DNA of 12,564 nucleotides from Planctomycetaceae bacterium. Its GTDB lineage: Bacteria; Planctomycetota; Planctomycetia; Pirellulales; Pirellulaceae. Shown here piece by piece: positions 1-7,806 of the stretch (its first letter is position 1; every line of letters begins with the position of its first letter). Location: contig DNWZ01000785.1 in NCBI GenBank assembly GCA_003506095.1, forward strand, positions 1 to 12,564, in the 5' to 3' direction. The position numbers and the translations under genes are program-made. The notes beneath the pieces are model-generated. The model was not told the origin of the DNA. It was given only the letters and a program-made list of their open reading frames with translations, and made no database searches.

Positions 1-2
1 TG

Positions 3-272
3 GTTCAATTCACGCGGGCGACGGCGGTCGATTGGGCACCCCACCGGATCACCTGCAACGTCATTTGTCCGGGCGGATTCATGACCGAGCCGAACGTGCT
101 GTGGTCGCAATCGCACCCAGAAGTGATCTCGGGATTTCGTCAGCAGATCCCGCTGGGCGATTTTGGCCAGCCCGAGGATTTGGGTCCGTTGGCCGTGTAC
201 TTGGCCAGCGACGCTTCGCGGTACATGACCGGCGCGACGCTGGTTATCGACGGCGGCTACTCGTTGTGGTGA
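3..272 (+). CDS. Short-chain dehydrogenase/reductase, C-terminal part only
   Basis: This is the last 89 residues of a classical SDR oxidoreductase, an NAD(P)-dependent cytoplasmic enzyme that reduces or oxidises a carbonyl/alcohol. The frame is open from the left edge, so the Rossmann GxxxGxG motif and the YxxxK catalytic pair lie outside the window. Visible family hallmarks are NVICPGGFMTEP (the N-x-x-x-PG turn after the catalytic region), G-QPEDLG, YLASDASRYMTG and the closing VIDGGYSLW; this end is typical of FabG-like or gluconate/sorbitol-type SDRs. The internal ATG at 81 is only a Met inside the PG-GFMTEP segment and is not the start. The substrate cannot be told from this part. No clear terminator follows. 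Confidence 0.93.
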   Translation, partial: VQFTRATAVDWAPHRITCNVICPGGFMTEPNVLWSQSHPEVISGFRQQIPLGDFGQPEDLGPLAVYLASDASRYMTGATLVIDGGYSLW

Positions 273-1103
273 ACCGGAGCGTCGGCGGATCGGTTAGCGG
301 CTTGACGCCTGGGTAACGGTTCGGGCGAAACTGATCGTCTTGCCGGTTTGCAATCCCAGACATTCCAAGACTTGGACTAGCTTGCTACTTCTGCGCGTCT
401 GCAAAGTAGAAGCGAATGGAATGAAACGAAAGTTGCGATATCAGAAATATTATGCTTTTTGGGTGAATTAACGCCCTATTGAATGTTGCGATGCGTAATC
501 CAAATTTTTCGACTGCTAATAAATCCCCAATAAACGCAATGCAAGAACGCGGCGTCTTGATTGAGCAGTGGCGTGCGCTTATGAGAACTGGAGTGCTGTT
601 ATGCGAAGCGCGTCGTTGCCGGTTGCGATTCGCCCAAATGTACGCCGCATCATAGTGGGAAATTGAAGCGCCATTCGTCTTAGACACTACCGTCTCATAG
701 TGGTCTGTTTCAGGGCAATTGCCTGCTTTCGAAGGGCCGTAAGTCGTTGCTACAGAAGAGCTTTGCGATGCAGCTTGCGTGTGGTTTTGACTCATCGCCT
801 TGTGTCCAAAAGATCCTCAAAGCGGCGGCCAAAGGCAAGTGATTTGCGAGCCATGACGGGCCCCAAATCTTAAGCTTGTCGGGACTGCGTGCATGTGCTT
901 CTGACGCTTGATGCGGTTATAGCAGTGGGGAACCATTTTGCAACTTATCTTCTTGTTTGTTCCGAATGATTTTTTTCAATGCCCGATGGAAGTGGCACGC
1001 TCTACTTTGGTGGGCTGACGTAAGCACAACAGCCTTACGAGATTCGATTGGCGCGGTGCTGATCTGATTCCCCGCCTGATGAAAAACTTATAGGAAGGAA
1101 CTG
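273..1103. other. Long AT-rich intergenic stretch upstream of BBP7 gene
   Basis: 831 bases with no convincing gene. A reverse-strand open frame of 136 codons (385-795) exists, but its translation is rich in Ser/Asn/Thr/His, matches no family I recognise, has only a weak AAGG upstream and lies in visibly AT-richer DNA than the neighbouring genes. I treat it as doubtful. The part from about 950 to 1103 is the likely promoter and leader of the downstream porin-like gene. I could not identify a promoter with confidence. Confidence 0.5.
1092..1099 (+). promoter_or_regulatory. Ribosome binding site of BBP7 gene
   Basis: AGGAAGGA lies 4 bases before the ATG at 1104. A second ATG follows directly, so the protein begins Met-Met-Lys. 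The strong site plus the signal peptide fix this start. Confidence 0.75.
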
Positions 1104-2486
1104 ATGATGAAAAGTTTTCGATTCAAAGTTACCAGGTTGATGGCGACTGGTTTGGCAGCCTGCTCTTGCTCAGCGGTCAGTGCTCAATCAGTCGATCAGG
1201 TCGGGCAAAACTCGTTGCTTTCTGCCATAAATATCAGCGATCATGACTCCGTCGCCGCGGCGGCAAATCATCCAACGATCGACATGAAGTCCATTTGCAA
1301 TCCACGCAAGCAGTGTGGACCGACCAGGTACTTTCAGGCCGAAGCGATGTTCTTATCGCGTCGGTATGACGCTGCGCCAGCCCTGTTCAGTTTAGGCCGT
1401 GCGACGGCGGTGGCTTCCAATGAGGAGTGGGAGGACACCGCATTCGATGGTGACTCAGTCACTAATGACGGTGAGTTTGAGTTCATCAATTGGGGTATCC
1501 AGGAGAACAGCTTTGGGTCGTCGACCTCCCTGGATGGGAACTTTGGACAGGCAGACCAGTTGACCGGGATCCCACGTTTGACCCTCGGCATCGTCGGTGA
1601 AAACGGCCTGGGCATCCAAGGTCGGTACTGGCGAATGGAAAACTCGATTGGAAGCTTCGGGCTTCCGGTTAACTTTTCGAACGTGCCGCCCTATCCAAGC
1701 TCCACATCGGACGTCGACTGGACAGACGGTGCACTTAACAGGCTTACCGGTTTTGAGCACTTCTCTGCTGAAACGATCGATCTCGAGCTTTCCAAAGACT
1801 TCTGCGTTTTCGGCTGGAGCGGATTAGCGACCTTTGGTGTTCGGCACGGATCCTATAACAATTACCGCATCAACGCGGTCGATGGCGGAATCCAAACAGG
1901 GGCACCTGGCATCGGTGCGCCAACGGGCTCAGGCGATGATCTTCTCAACACGTTTCACACGGCGGACTATGATTTGGGCAGTCGGCAAGCGGCGTCGTTC
2001 CGGGGCACCGGATTGACCACCAGTCTGACAGGGATGCGGCCATTCGCGTTCAATCCTCAGTTTGCTTTGTTCGCGTCGATGCGTGGTTCTGTGCTGTACG
2101 GTGATTCGGTGAACTCGGCCCAGACTTACGCCGCGATGGAAAGTTTCTATAACTCCGACTTCGCCAGTGAAACCGAAACGCTCCGATCCAGCAATGAGCT
2201 GTACATTGCCGAACTGCAATTGGGTTCGCAGTGGTCCAGGAATGTCAACTTCCTGAATGGTCGGGTGTTTGCTCGCGCTGCAGTGGAATACCAATTTTGG
2301 CGGAACAACGCTGCCCAAGCGAATGCCGCATCCGTCGCAGGCGACCTCGGATTCGTCCGGCCGATCACGGATTCTTCCGGTGACGCCGGGGGCATCGGTG
2401 TAACTCAAGGCGATTCGATAGCAAAGGGCTTGGCGCAAGAGTTTGACATGATCGGTGCCTCGTTCTCAGCCGGGTTTGCATTCTAA
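1104..2486 (+). CDS. BBP7 family outer-membrane beta-barrel protein
   Basis: A 460-residue secreted protein. Residues 1-27 are a Sec signal peptide (basic start, hydrophobic core, cleavage likely after AVSA before Gln28). After a linker with two cysteines (C65 and C71) the barrel begins with YFQAEAMFLSRRYD at 76-89, the typical first strand of the planctomycete BBP7 family (PF07585). Alternating aromatic/polar strands follow, for example FGWSGLATFGVRHG near the middle and VFARAAVEYQFW near the end. The chain ends SFSAGFAF, and a terminal Phe in such a strand is the usual outer-membrane assembly (BAM) signal. The inferred role is an outer-membrane barrel, possibly a porin; substrates are unknown. 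Length is normal for the family. It stands alone, with its own ribosome site and a strong terminator 30 bases downstream. Confidence 0.88.
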   Translation: MMKSFRFKVTRLMATGLAACSCSAVSAQSVDQVGQNSLLSAINISDHDSVAAAANHPTIDMKSICNPRKQCGPTRYFQAEAMFLSRRYDAAPALFSLGRATAVASNEEWEDTAFDGDSVTNDGEFEFINWGIQENSFGSSTSLDGNFGQADQLTGIPRLTLGIVGENGLGIQGRYWRMENSIGSFGLPVNFSNVPPYPSSTSDVDWTDGALNRLTGFEHFSAETIDLELSKDFCVFGWSGLATFGVRHGSYNNYRINAVDGGIQTGAPGIGAPTGSGDDLLNTFHTADYDLGSRQAASFRGTGLTTSLTGMRPFAFNPQFALFASMRGSVLYGDSVNSAQTYAAMESFYNSDFASETETLRSSNELYIAELQLGSQWSRNVNFLNGRVFARAAVEYQFWRNNAAQANAASVAGDLGFVRPITDSSGDAGGIGVTQGDSIAKGLAQEFDMIGASFSAGFAF

Positions 2487-2516
2487 TTCCGGCGGTCGGT
2501 CTCCGTTTGTCCTCGT

Positions 2517-2552
2517 CGCTGCTCGAACGGCAAGGTTTCGAGCAGCGTTTTT
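2517..2552 (+). terminator. Rho-independent terminator after BBP7 gene
   Basis: An 11-bp perfect stem (2517-2527 CGCTGCTCGAA pairing with 2537-2547 TTCGAGCAGCG) with a 9-base loop, followed by five T residues (2548-2552). It lies 30 bases after the stop codon and matches a textbook intrinsic terminator. Confidence 0.85.
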
Positions 2553-2873
2553 AAATAAGCTTGCTTGCCACGAGCCAAAGCTCTTTCATTTAGCAGGCCC
2601 GTGGATTGGCGTCCTGATAAGATTTTTTGTAGGTTTTTGGCGGCCTTGTTGGATCTATTGGAAATTCCATCCGTTGAAGCACGAGTTGTCGAGACATGTG
2701 GGGCTAAAGATCCACGCCCAGTTTTTCGACAGCCCTCTTTCGACAGCACTGGAATCCAGTTGGTACGGGACCACCAAAGAACCTTCGATGGCTTCCGCCA
2801 GTTTCGGCACCAAAGAACTGTGTGGCTCCGTTCATATGCCGCACAGATTCCACGAAAACATGCTATGTCCCCC

Positions 2874-2901
2874 GAGCCTGTCCCTCCGAGCCTTTCCCTC
2901 C
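2874..2901. repeat. 14-base tandem duplication
   Basis: GAGCCTGTCCCTCC at 2874-2887 is followed directly by GAGCCTTTCCCTCC at 2888-2901, identical at 13 of 14 positions. It abuts the dispersed repeat arm that begins at 2906. Confidence 0.8.
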
Positions 2902-2905
2902 AATG

Positions 2906-2945
2906 AATGGAGTTCTGGCGAATCCCACTACGGTAAGTTAATTGC
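2906..2945 (+). repeat. Dispersed repeat, copy 1 (single arm)
   Basis: A 40-base stretch that matches 10815-10854 at 35 of 40 positions, including the core TGGCGAAT-CCACTAC and the tail TTAATTGC. The opposing arm that would make a hairpin, present in the other copy, is not found upstream here, so this looks like a solo arm or decayed copy. Its reverse complement matches the left arm of the other copy (10781-10807) at 24 of 27 positions, with the first 20 identical. Confidence 0.82.
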
Positions 2946-3104
2946 TGCCGCTCGCCTAACAACCGTGTTTAAGTTCCGCAGTCAAAAGAACGGATCAAAA
3001 CGAGAGCGCCCACAACTTGGAGTCAAATAAGTTAAGATGTGATGATCGTTCCAAACGATCGCCGACGGGCAAGGCTTGTCGTGCGGGGTAACTCAACCAG
3101 TTGC

Positions 3105-3108
3105 GGAG
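3105..3108 (+). promoter_or_regulatory. Ribosome binding site deciding the GGT start
   Basis: GGAG five bases before the ATG at 3114. The in-frame ATG at 3039 lacks such a site and would put 25 extra residues before a good Tat signal, so 3114 is preferred. Confidence 0.7.
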
Positions 3109-3113
3109 AACCG

Positions 3114-4841
3114 ATGATGCGTCGCCGAGCGTTTCTTCAAATTGCCGGGCTAAGTTCCGTCGCGGCAACAGTCGGCTATGGCATGGAAAACGAAGCTCCA
3201 GTCACGGCTCGGATCGATCAAGGTCTCTTAAACGCCCGCAATCGGAATCGTTCGACCGTCGTCTGCCAGAACGGAATCGTCTGTGCCAGCCAGCCCTTAG
3301 CGGCTCAGGTCGGCATCGACATTCTGAAAGCAGGTGGCAATTGCGTTGATGCCGCAATTGCCGCCAATGCGATGCTCGGTTTGACAGAACCGGCCAGCAA
3401 TGGGATCGGCGGCGATCTGTTCGCGATCATCTGGAGCGAAAAAGATCAACAACTGTTGGGGCTCAACTCCAGCGGACGATCGCCGTATGACTGGAACCTG
3501 AAAGCCGCACAGTCGTTGGGGCTTGCGTCGATTCCACGTGAATCGCCGCTCAGTTGGAGTGTGCCGGGATGTGTGCGTGGTTGGAGCGAGCTCAACCAAC
3601 GGTTGGGTAAGCTGACCCTCGCCCAATGCCTAGAAGCGGCGATCGACTACGCCAAGGCAGGCTTTCCGCTTTCGCCAATCATCGCAGGAAGCTTTGACTT
3701 CGACCCCCAAGCGTCGCCGAGTCTAACGAGCGTCTTTCATCCTGACGGGAAGCGACCTCAATACGGCGACATCTTTAAAAATCCGCTCTTGGCGGCTTCT
3801 TACGAGGCGATTGCCAAAGGCGGGGCGGCTGCGTTTTACGAAGGTGAAATTGCAGAACGAATCGTTGCCAAGTCGCAAGACTTGGGCGGCAGGATGAGTC
3901 TGAAAGACTTGAGTGATTGCCAAGCCACTTGGGGCGATCCGGTCAGCAGCAGCTACCGCGGATGGGACGTGTGGGAGATTCCACCCAACGGACAAGGGAT
4001 CGCCGCGTTGCAGATTTTGAACATCTTAGAACAGTTTGACATCGGCCAGCTCAAACCGAACTCAGCCGAACACCTTCACCTGTTCATCGAAGCGAAGAAA
4101 CTCGCGTTCGAAGACCGTGCCCAGTATTACGCCGATGTCGATTTTGCCGAGGTGCCGATCGAGTGGCTGATCTCGAAAGAATATGCCAAGCAGCGGGCAA
4201 AGCAGATCGACCCCAAACTGGCCCGCGCGAAACTGACGCATGGCGATCCCGATCTGGACTCGGATACGATCTACCTTTGCGCCGCTGATGGTGAAGGCAA
4301 CATGATCTCGCTGATTCAAAGCAACTATTACGGCTTCGGCTCGACGATCTGTCCCGATGGTGTAGGCTTTCCGATTCAAAATCGCGGACAAGCTTTTTCA
4401 CTCGATCCCAAGCACCGCAATCGACTGGAGCCACATAAGCGGCCGTTCCATACAATCATCCCAGCCTTCATGACGCGTGACGGGCGACCAGTGATGCCGT
4501 TCGGAGTCATGGGAGGCGACTTCCAGCCTCAAGGGCATGCCCAGGTCGTGATGAACATGATCGACTTTGGCATGTCACCGCAACAAGCGGGCGACCAACC
4601 GCGGATCGAACACGTCGGCAGTTCGAGTCCGTGGGGAGAAAAGTCGACCGATGGTGGCGAATTGACATTCGAACGCGGGATCACTGCAAAGGTGAAGCAA
4701 AAGCTCGCTGAAATGGGGCACAAAGTGCGGCCTGGCGTGGGTGCCTTTGGCGGTTATCAAGCGATCTGGCGATTAGATAACCCGCGGCGATACTTTGGAG
4801 GTTCCGATCCCAGAAAGGACGGCGCTGCGATTGGCTACTGA
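3114..4841 (+). CDS. Gamma-glutamyltransferase family protein, Tat-exported
   Basis: A 575-residue Ntn-hydrolase of the gamma-glutamyltranspeptidase family, which cleaves or transfers the gamma-glutamyl group of glutathione-like compounds after self-cleaving into two subunits. The N-terminus MMRRRAFLQIAGLSSVAA is a twin-arginine-type signal, implying folded export to the periplasm. Family blocks in order: GGNCVDAAIAANAMLGL and NGIGGDLFAI in the large-subunit part, then DTIYLCAADGEGNMISLIQS where Thr385 (codon 4266) is the expected nucleophile and new N-terminus, then FGVMGGDFQPQGHAQV and AGDQPRIEH in the small subunit. DTIY in place of the TTH[YF] of the E. coli enzyme is usual in the YwrD-like branch as I recall it. 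It converges with the hydrolase gene downstream, 70 bases apart, without an obvious terminator between them. Substrate is inferred from family only. Confidence 0.93.
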   Translation: MMRRRAFLQIAGLSSVAATVGYGMENEAPVTARIDQGLLNARNRNRSTVVCQNGIVCASQPLAAQVGIDILKAGGNCVDAAIAANAMLGLTEPASNGIGGDLFAIIWSEKDQQLLGLNSSGRSPYDWNLKAAQSLGLASIPRESPLSWSVPGCVRGWSELNQRLGKLTLAQCLEAAIDYAKAGFPLSPIIAGSFDFDPQASPSLTSVFHPDGKRPQYGDIFKNPLLAASYEAIAKGGAAAFYEGEIAERIVAKSQDLGGRMSLKDLSDCQATWGDPVSSSYRGWDVWEIPPNGQGIAALQILNILEQFDIGQLKPNSAEHLHLFIEAKKLAFEDRAQYYADVDFAEVPIEWLISKEYAKQRAKQIDPKLARAKLTHGDPDLDSDTIYLCAADGEGNMISLIQSNYYGFGSTICPDGVGFPIQNRGQAFSLDPKHRNRLEPHKRPFHTIIPAFMTRDGRPVMPFGVMGGDFQPQGHAQVVMNMIDFGMSPQQAGDQPRIEHVGSSSPWGEKSTDGGELTFERGITAKVKQKLAEMGHKVRPGVGAFGGYQAIWRLDNPRRYFGGSDPRKDGAAIGY

Positions 4842-4911
4842 GTTGCCCTCGTCATTGCGATCCACCGAAGTGTCTGCTGCGTTTAACGGCCGGGACCCGT
4901 TGCCTCAAGGT

Positions 4912-6213
4912 TCACGGCTTGATTTGAACGGTGCTGGTCACCATTGCATCACGCTGATCCGTCACCGCGATGAACCATGTGTTCGCCTCTGCAGGAGGCT
5001 TGGCAACCGTGACAACATTCGTGTCGATCTCGGCGGGCAAGCTTTGCCAGACTCGCTTTGAACGCAGTCCTGTGTCGGTCGTGTAATGCAAAGCAGCCGA
5101 CTTCAGTGGCACCGCACTTGTGTATGTCATAAGGATCTTGTCATGATCAACCGTCGGTTCGCCAGTCCGGGCCAGCGGCTTCCTGTCACGACAAAACGAA
5201 TCGATGAACATACCAATTTCTTTCGGTTCCCAACCGGCCGGATGACTGTGACGCATGTTCACCTCGATTCGCATCTGCTTCGGACCAGGAACCACATCAA
5301 AACTTTTCTGGTAACTATCAAGCGGATAATGAACATCATTGGTGCCGTTGACGAATAAAATTGGCACGCGGCATCCAGTGAGCAGGCTCGACGGATCGTA
5401 TGCATCGATCCACTGCTTACGTCGCTCCTGAAGCTTATCGATCGCAGGTTTTTGCACCGACTCTCCCTCAAACAAAAACCCGCATCCATAAACGGGCACG
5501 GCGGCCTTGAAACGATCATCAACCGATGCGACAAGGCATGTCGTGTAGCCACCCCAACTGATCCCCGTTACTGCGGTGCGGTCAACGATCACTTCAGGGA
5601 ACGAGCGCAGCAGGGAGTGCGCGCGGACGACGCTTGCGACGGCGTGATACGGCCAATCATCAGAGTGATCGCCGCCGATGCTGTCGAACTTCGCAGGGTG
5701 CCCCTGATCGGGACCACCGTTTGGCAATCGCATTCGTGTATCGGGTCGGCTCGATTGATTCGCAATAGGAATTCCTGCGGAGTCGTAAACGGGGTCGATT
5801 GGTCGGCTTCCAGCAAGATCCATTGCGATCGCAGCGTAGCCGCGTTTGGCCCACAAAAATGTCCATTCCGCAAACGCGGTTCCACCACCCCCATGGATTA
5901 ATACCACACCCGGAAATTGGGCGTCGGCGGAAGCGTCTCCCAGCGTCGCAGGGGAGGCATAGAAGGCAAACACCTCTGTCTCGTGACCATCAAACGGTTC
6001 GCCTGCGTACAACAAAGAATGCACGGGACCGTCTTGCGACTGCCAACGCATTTGCGGAGCTCGTTTCAGATTCGCTAAGTTCCATCGGTCGATTGGTTCG
6101 ATCCGTTGGATTGGTTGCGATTGCTGCTCTTGAGCTGTCGATACGCCCAAGCGAAGCACGCAACATCCGACGATCATTGCAAATAAACGAACCGAGGCGA
6201 ATGGCTTGAACAT
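4912..6213 (-). CDS. Secreted alpha/beta-hydrolase (acetyl xylan esterase/dienelactone hydrolase-like)
   Basis: A 433-residue secreted esterase-type hydrolase. Residues 1 to about 27 (MFKPFASVRLFAMIVGCC...STA) form a signal peptide, which is why ATG 6213 is chosen over the in-frame GTG at 6249. The fold is shown by an HGGGG oxyanion loop at 107-111, nucleophile elbow GISWGGY with Ser219, acid VNGTNDVHYP with Asp293, and base MRHSHPAGW with His322 or His324. About 90 residues after the catalytic His form an extra C-terminal beta-rich region ending TSTVQIKP, longer than a minimal hydrolase; PhoPQ-activated-like or AXE1-like proteins are possible relatives. It lies downstream of another hydrolase on the same strand (137 bases apart), suggesting co-expression for degrading an esterified external substrate. 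The substrate is inferred only. Confidence 0.85.
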   Translation of the reverse strand: MFKPFASVRLFAMIVGCCVLRLGVSTAQEQQSQPIQRIEPIDRWNLANLKRAPQMRWQSQDGPVHSLLYAGEPFDGHETEVFAFYASPATLGDASADAQFPGVVLIHGGGGTAFAEWTFLWAKRGYAAIAMDLAGSRPIDPVYDSAGIPIANQSSRPDTRMRLPNGGPDQGHPAKFDSIGGDHSDDWPYHAVASVVRAHSLLRSFPEVIVDRTAVTGISWGGYTTCLVASVDDRFKAAVPVYGCGFLFEGESVQKPAIDKLQERRKQWIDAYDPSSLLTGCRVPILFVNGTNDVHYPLDSYQKSFDVVPGPKQMRIEVNMRHSHPAGWEPKEIGMFIDSFCRDRKPLARTGEPTVDHDKILMTYTSAVPLKSAALHYTTDTGLRSKRVWQSLPAEIDTNVVTVAKPPAEANTWFIAVTDQRDAMVTSTVQIKP

Positions 6214-6243
6214 GAGATGTTGATTGGCGAAGAGGGAAGCCGT

Positions 6244-6263
6244 CGCCACCGTCTGCGGTGGCG
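6244..6263. repeat. Perfect 8-bp hairpin with TCTG loop
   Basis: CGCCACCG (6244-6251) and CGGTGGCG (6256-6263) form a perfect stem around a four-base loop, in the short gap between the two reverse-strand hydrolase genes. No T-run follows on either strand, so it is not a clear terminator. It may be an intergenic palindrome of REP type, or a processing or stability element. Confidence 0.6.
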
Positions 6264-6350
6264 GGACTTTCAGTGTAGTCCTCGTTCACGCACTATGCAC
6301 GCTGGCTGCCTACTCGCGTCACTTATTAATCACCGGATGCTTCAAGCGAT

Positions 6351-7238
6351 TCAATCGCCGATCAGACGCTGTGTGCGAAACCAATGGGTTGCGTGATCGG
6401 TCCAGCTGGAAATCTGCGAGCCTGCGACTGGGCGAATCCCGTAACCGTGACCACCGTTGCCGTAGATGTGCAATTCCGAGGGGATCCCGTGCTGCTTTAG
6501 GCCAACATAGAACATCACGGCCCCGAGCGAGGAGGAACGGTCGTCGTGCGTATGCACCAAAAACGTGGGCGGACAGTCTTCTGGAACTTCAACGCCATCA
6601 ACGAGTCCCGCAGTTTTGTCATCGTAAATGTTCCAAGGATAAACGAGTACGGCGAAGTCAGGTCGATGCGATACCGCGTCGATGCCATCAATCGCCTTAT
6701 AGCTGAGCTTGCCTCCATCACAAAGTAATCTTGCGCCCACATGGCCGCCCGCTGAGAAGGCGACGATGCCTATTCGGTTCGGTTGCACCTGCCAGTGATC
6801 GGCCTGAGACCGAACAAGGGCGATAGTTCGTTGGATGTCTTGCAGTGGCTTGATCCATCCAGGAGTCTCGGCATCCTGTGTTGTGCGGTAGCTCAGCACA
6901 AACGCTGTGATGCCGTGATCGCTCAGCCACTGCGCAGCTTCGGTTCCTTCTTTGTCTGGAACCACTTTGGTAAACCCGCCGCCGGGTAAAATGATCACCG
7001 CTGTGCCGTTCGGCTTTTTGGGTTGATGAACGGTGAAAGTCGGGCGCGTGATGTTGACGACGCGAGTGACCGTCGGAACTTCTTCAGGTTTTGCGGGAAG
7101 TGCTTCGCCGATCAAGCGAGTCGTTTCACCAGGCGCTAGGTCTGGCCACACGTTAATCGGCTCATTTGATCGGCTGATTTTGACGGAGGAAAAACAGAGG
7201 GCGACAGAAAGAAATGCGGATGCAAGTCGATAGGTCAT
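6351..7238 (-). CDS. Secreted alpha/beta-hydrolase, acetylesterase/lipase-like
   Basis: A 295-residue hydrolase of the Aes/BD-FAE type (COG0657-like), with a signal peptide over about residues 1-24 (MTYRLASAFLSVALCFSS). The order of elements is typical: PGGGF at 85-89 forming the oxyanion hole, LSYRTT, DIQRTIALVR, the nucleophile elbow VAFSAGGH with Ser162, acid in HTHDD (Asp232), and base in GGHGYG (His264). The elbow has Ala instead of the first Gly, which this branch tolerates. Members remove acetyl or other acyl groups from plant or algal polysaccharides or small esters; the exact substrate is unknown. It lies upstream of the second secreted hydrolase on the same strand and is divergent from the gene at 7807. 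No good Shine-Dalgarno is seen; the start rests on the signal peptide. Confidence 0.9.
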   Translation of the reverse strand: MTYRLASAFLSVALCFSSVKISRSNEPINVWPDLAPGETTRLIGEALPAKPEEVPTVTRVVNITRPTFTVHQPKKPNGTAVIILPGGGFTKVVPDKEGTEAAQWLSDHGITAFVLSYRTTQDAETPGWIKPLQDIQRTIALVRSQADHWQVQPNRIGIVAFSAGGHVGARLLCDGGKLSYKAIDGIDAVSHRPDFAVLVYPWNIYDDKTAGLVDGVEVPEDCPPTFLVHTHDDRSSSLGAVMFYVGLKQHGIPSELHIYGNGGHGYGIRPVAGSQISSWTDHATHWFRTQRLIGD

Positions 7239-7806
7239 GGCGTTGAGCTTTGAGGAGTCACGACAGATGTCGTCACGATCGGGTTTAGGGAAACGAACAC
7301 CAGTCTAGTAGATCCATCACCAGTGCAAACTGGCGTCTCGTGGCACGTCGATTACGCGCATGGCCTGTGCGGATTTGTTCAGTAGCTTGGCGATCGAAAG
7401 CGGGTAGGTTTGGGTAAACGCTCGAACCTGCTCTTCCACGATTCCATAACACCGGATGACCTTGGTGTGCTGAAAGGATTTGAATCAAGGCATCACCAAT
7501 AATCGTGAGTCAATTTCGCAAGCGATGCTCGCAAGTGAACTTCAACCAGAATCATGCATCGCGCCCAATGATTTTTATTTTCCGCGAACCAGCAAGCGAT
7601 TGTCGGAGTCACATTCAAATGCCTGAACACACCCCGTCGTGCAATAAACTAGACGCCTCGGCCTGACTGCGATGACTGTCCGCCGAACCGCGGTGCGGCG
7701 GATGTGAAAAGTTACTCGAGAAATTTCGGTTTCCAGAAGTGGAGGATTTTACACACCGATCTTTTTATCGCTGCTTTCATTGCATTTTCGGCAGGCAATC
7801 CATTTT
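7239..7806. other. Divergent intergenic region
   Basis: 568 bases between divergent genes, so it should hold both promoters. I could not assign -35/-10 boxes with confidence. It contains a start-less reverse-strand open frame (7317-7484, listed separately) and a GC-rich palindrome near 7680-7701 (CCGCCG paired with CGGCGG around a loop containing CCGCGG), followed by an AT-richer stretch leading to the gene at 7807. Confidence 0.5.
7317..7484 (-). pseudogene. Possible gene remnant, start-less open frame
   Basis: A 55-codon frame without ATG, bounded upstream by a stop codon (7485-7487). It reads, in part, KVIRCYGIVEEQVRAFTQ and LSIAKLLNKSAQAMRVIDVP, ending ASLHW. The composition looks protein-like (amphipathic, few rare residues), unlike the Arg/Ser-rich shadow frames around it. 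An overlapping reverse frame (7285-7488) continues upstream instead, so a frameshifted remnant is possible. I do not recognise the family. Confidence 0.25.

Larger units (their letters stand above)
2553..3113. other. Intergenic region with repeats, no convincing gene
   Basis: 561 bases between the BBP7 terminator and the GGT start. Open frames occur on both strands here but run through the terminator and the repeat element, carry no recognisable domain and are best seen as chance. The region holds a 14-base tandem duplication (2874-2901) and one arm of a dispersed repeat (2906-2945). The segment 3039-3113 is in frame with GGT, but the ribosome site and Tat signal argue that it is leader rather than coding. 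Confidence 0.6.

Noticed and set aside
385..795. 136-codon reverse-strand open frame upstream of BBP7
   Set aside because: Ser/Thr/Asn/His-rich translation without any domain, weak ribosome site, and AT-rich setting; more likely chance than a gene.
993..1010. TGGCAC resembling a sigma-54 -24 box upstream of BBP7
   Set aside because: The GC needed at -12 with correct spacing is absent (TT instead), so the promoter match fails.
2455..3030. Forward 191-codon and reverse 159-codon open frames in the BBP7-GGT gap
   Set aside because: Both run through the intrinsic terminator and the dispersed repeat and show no domain; the repeat gives a spurious peptide (SGIRQNS type on the reverse strand).
4263..4292. 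GGT nucleophile region reads DTIY instead of TTH[YF]
   Set aside because: This variant is, from family knowledge, common in the YwrD-like branch; Thr385 is kept, so it is not evidence of inactivation.
7680..7701. CCGCCG/CGGCGG palindrome as terminator or operator
   Set aside because: Short stem, no T-run and no evidence of a regulator; mentioned only as part of the intergenic region.
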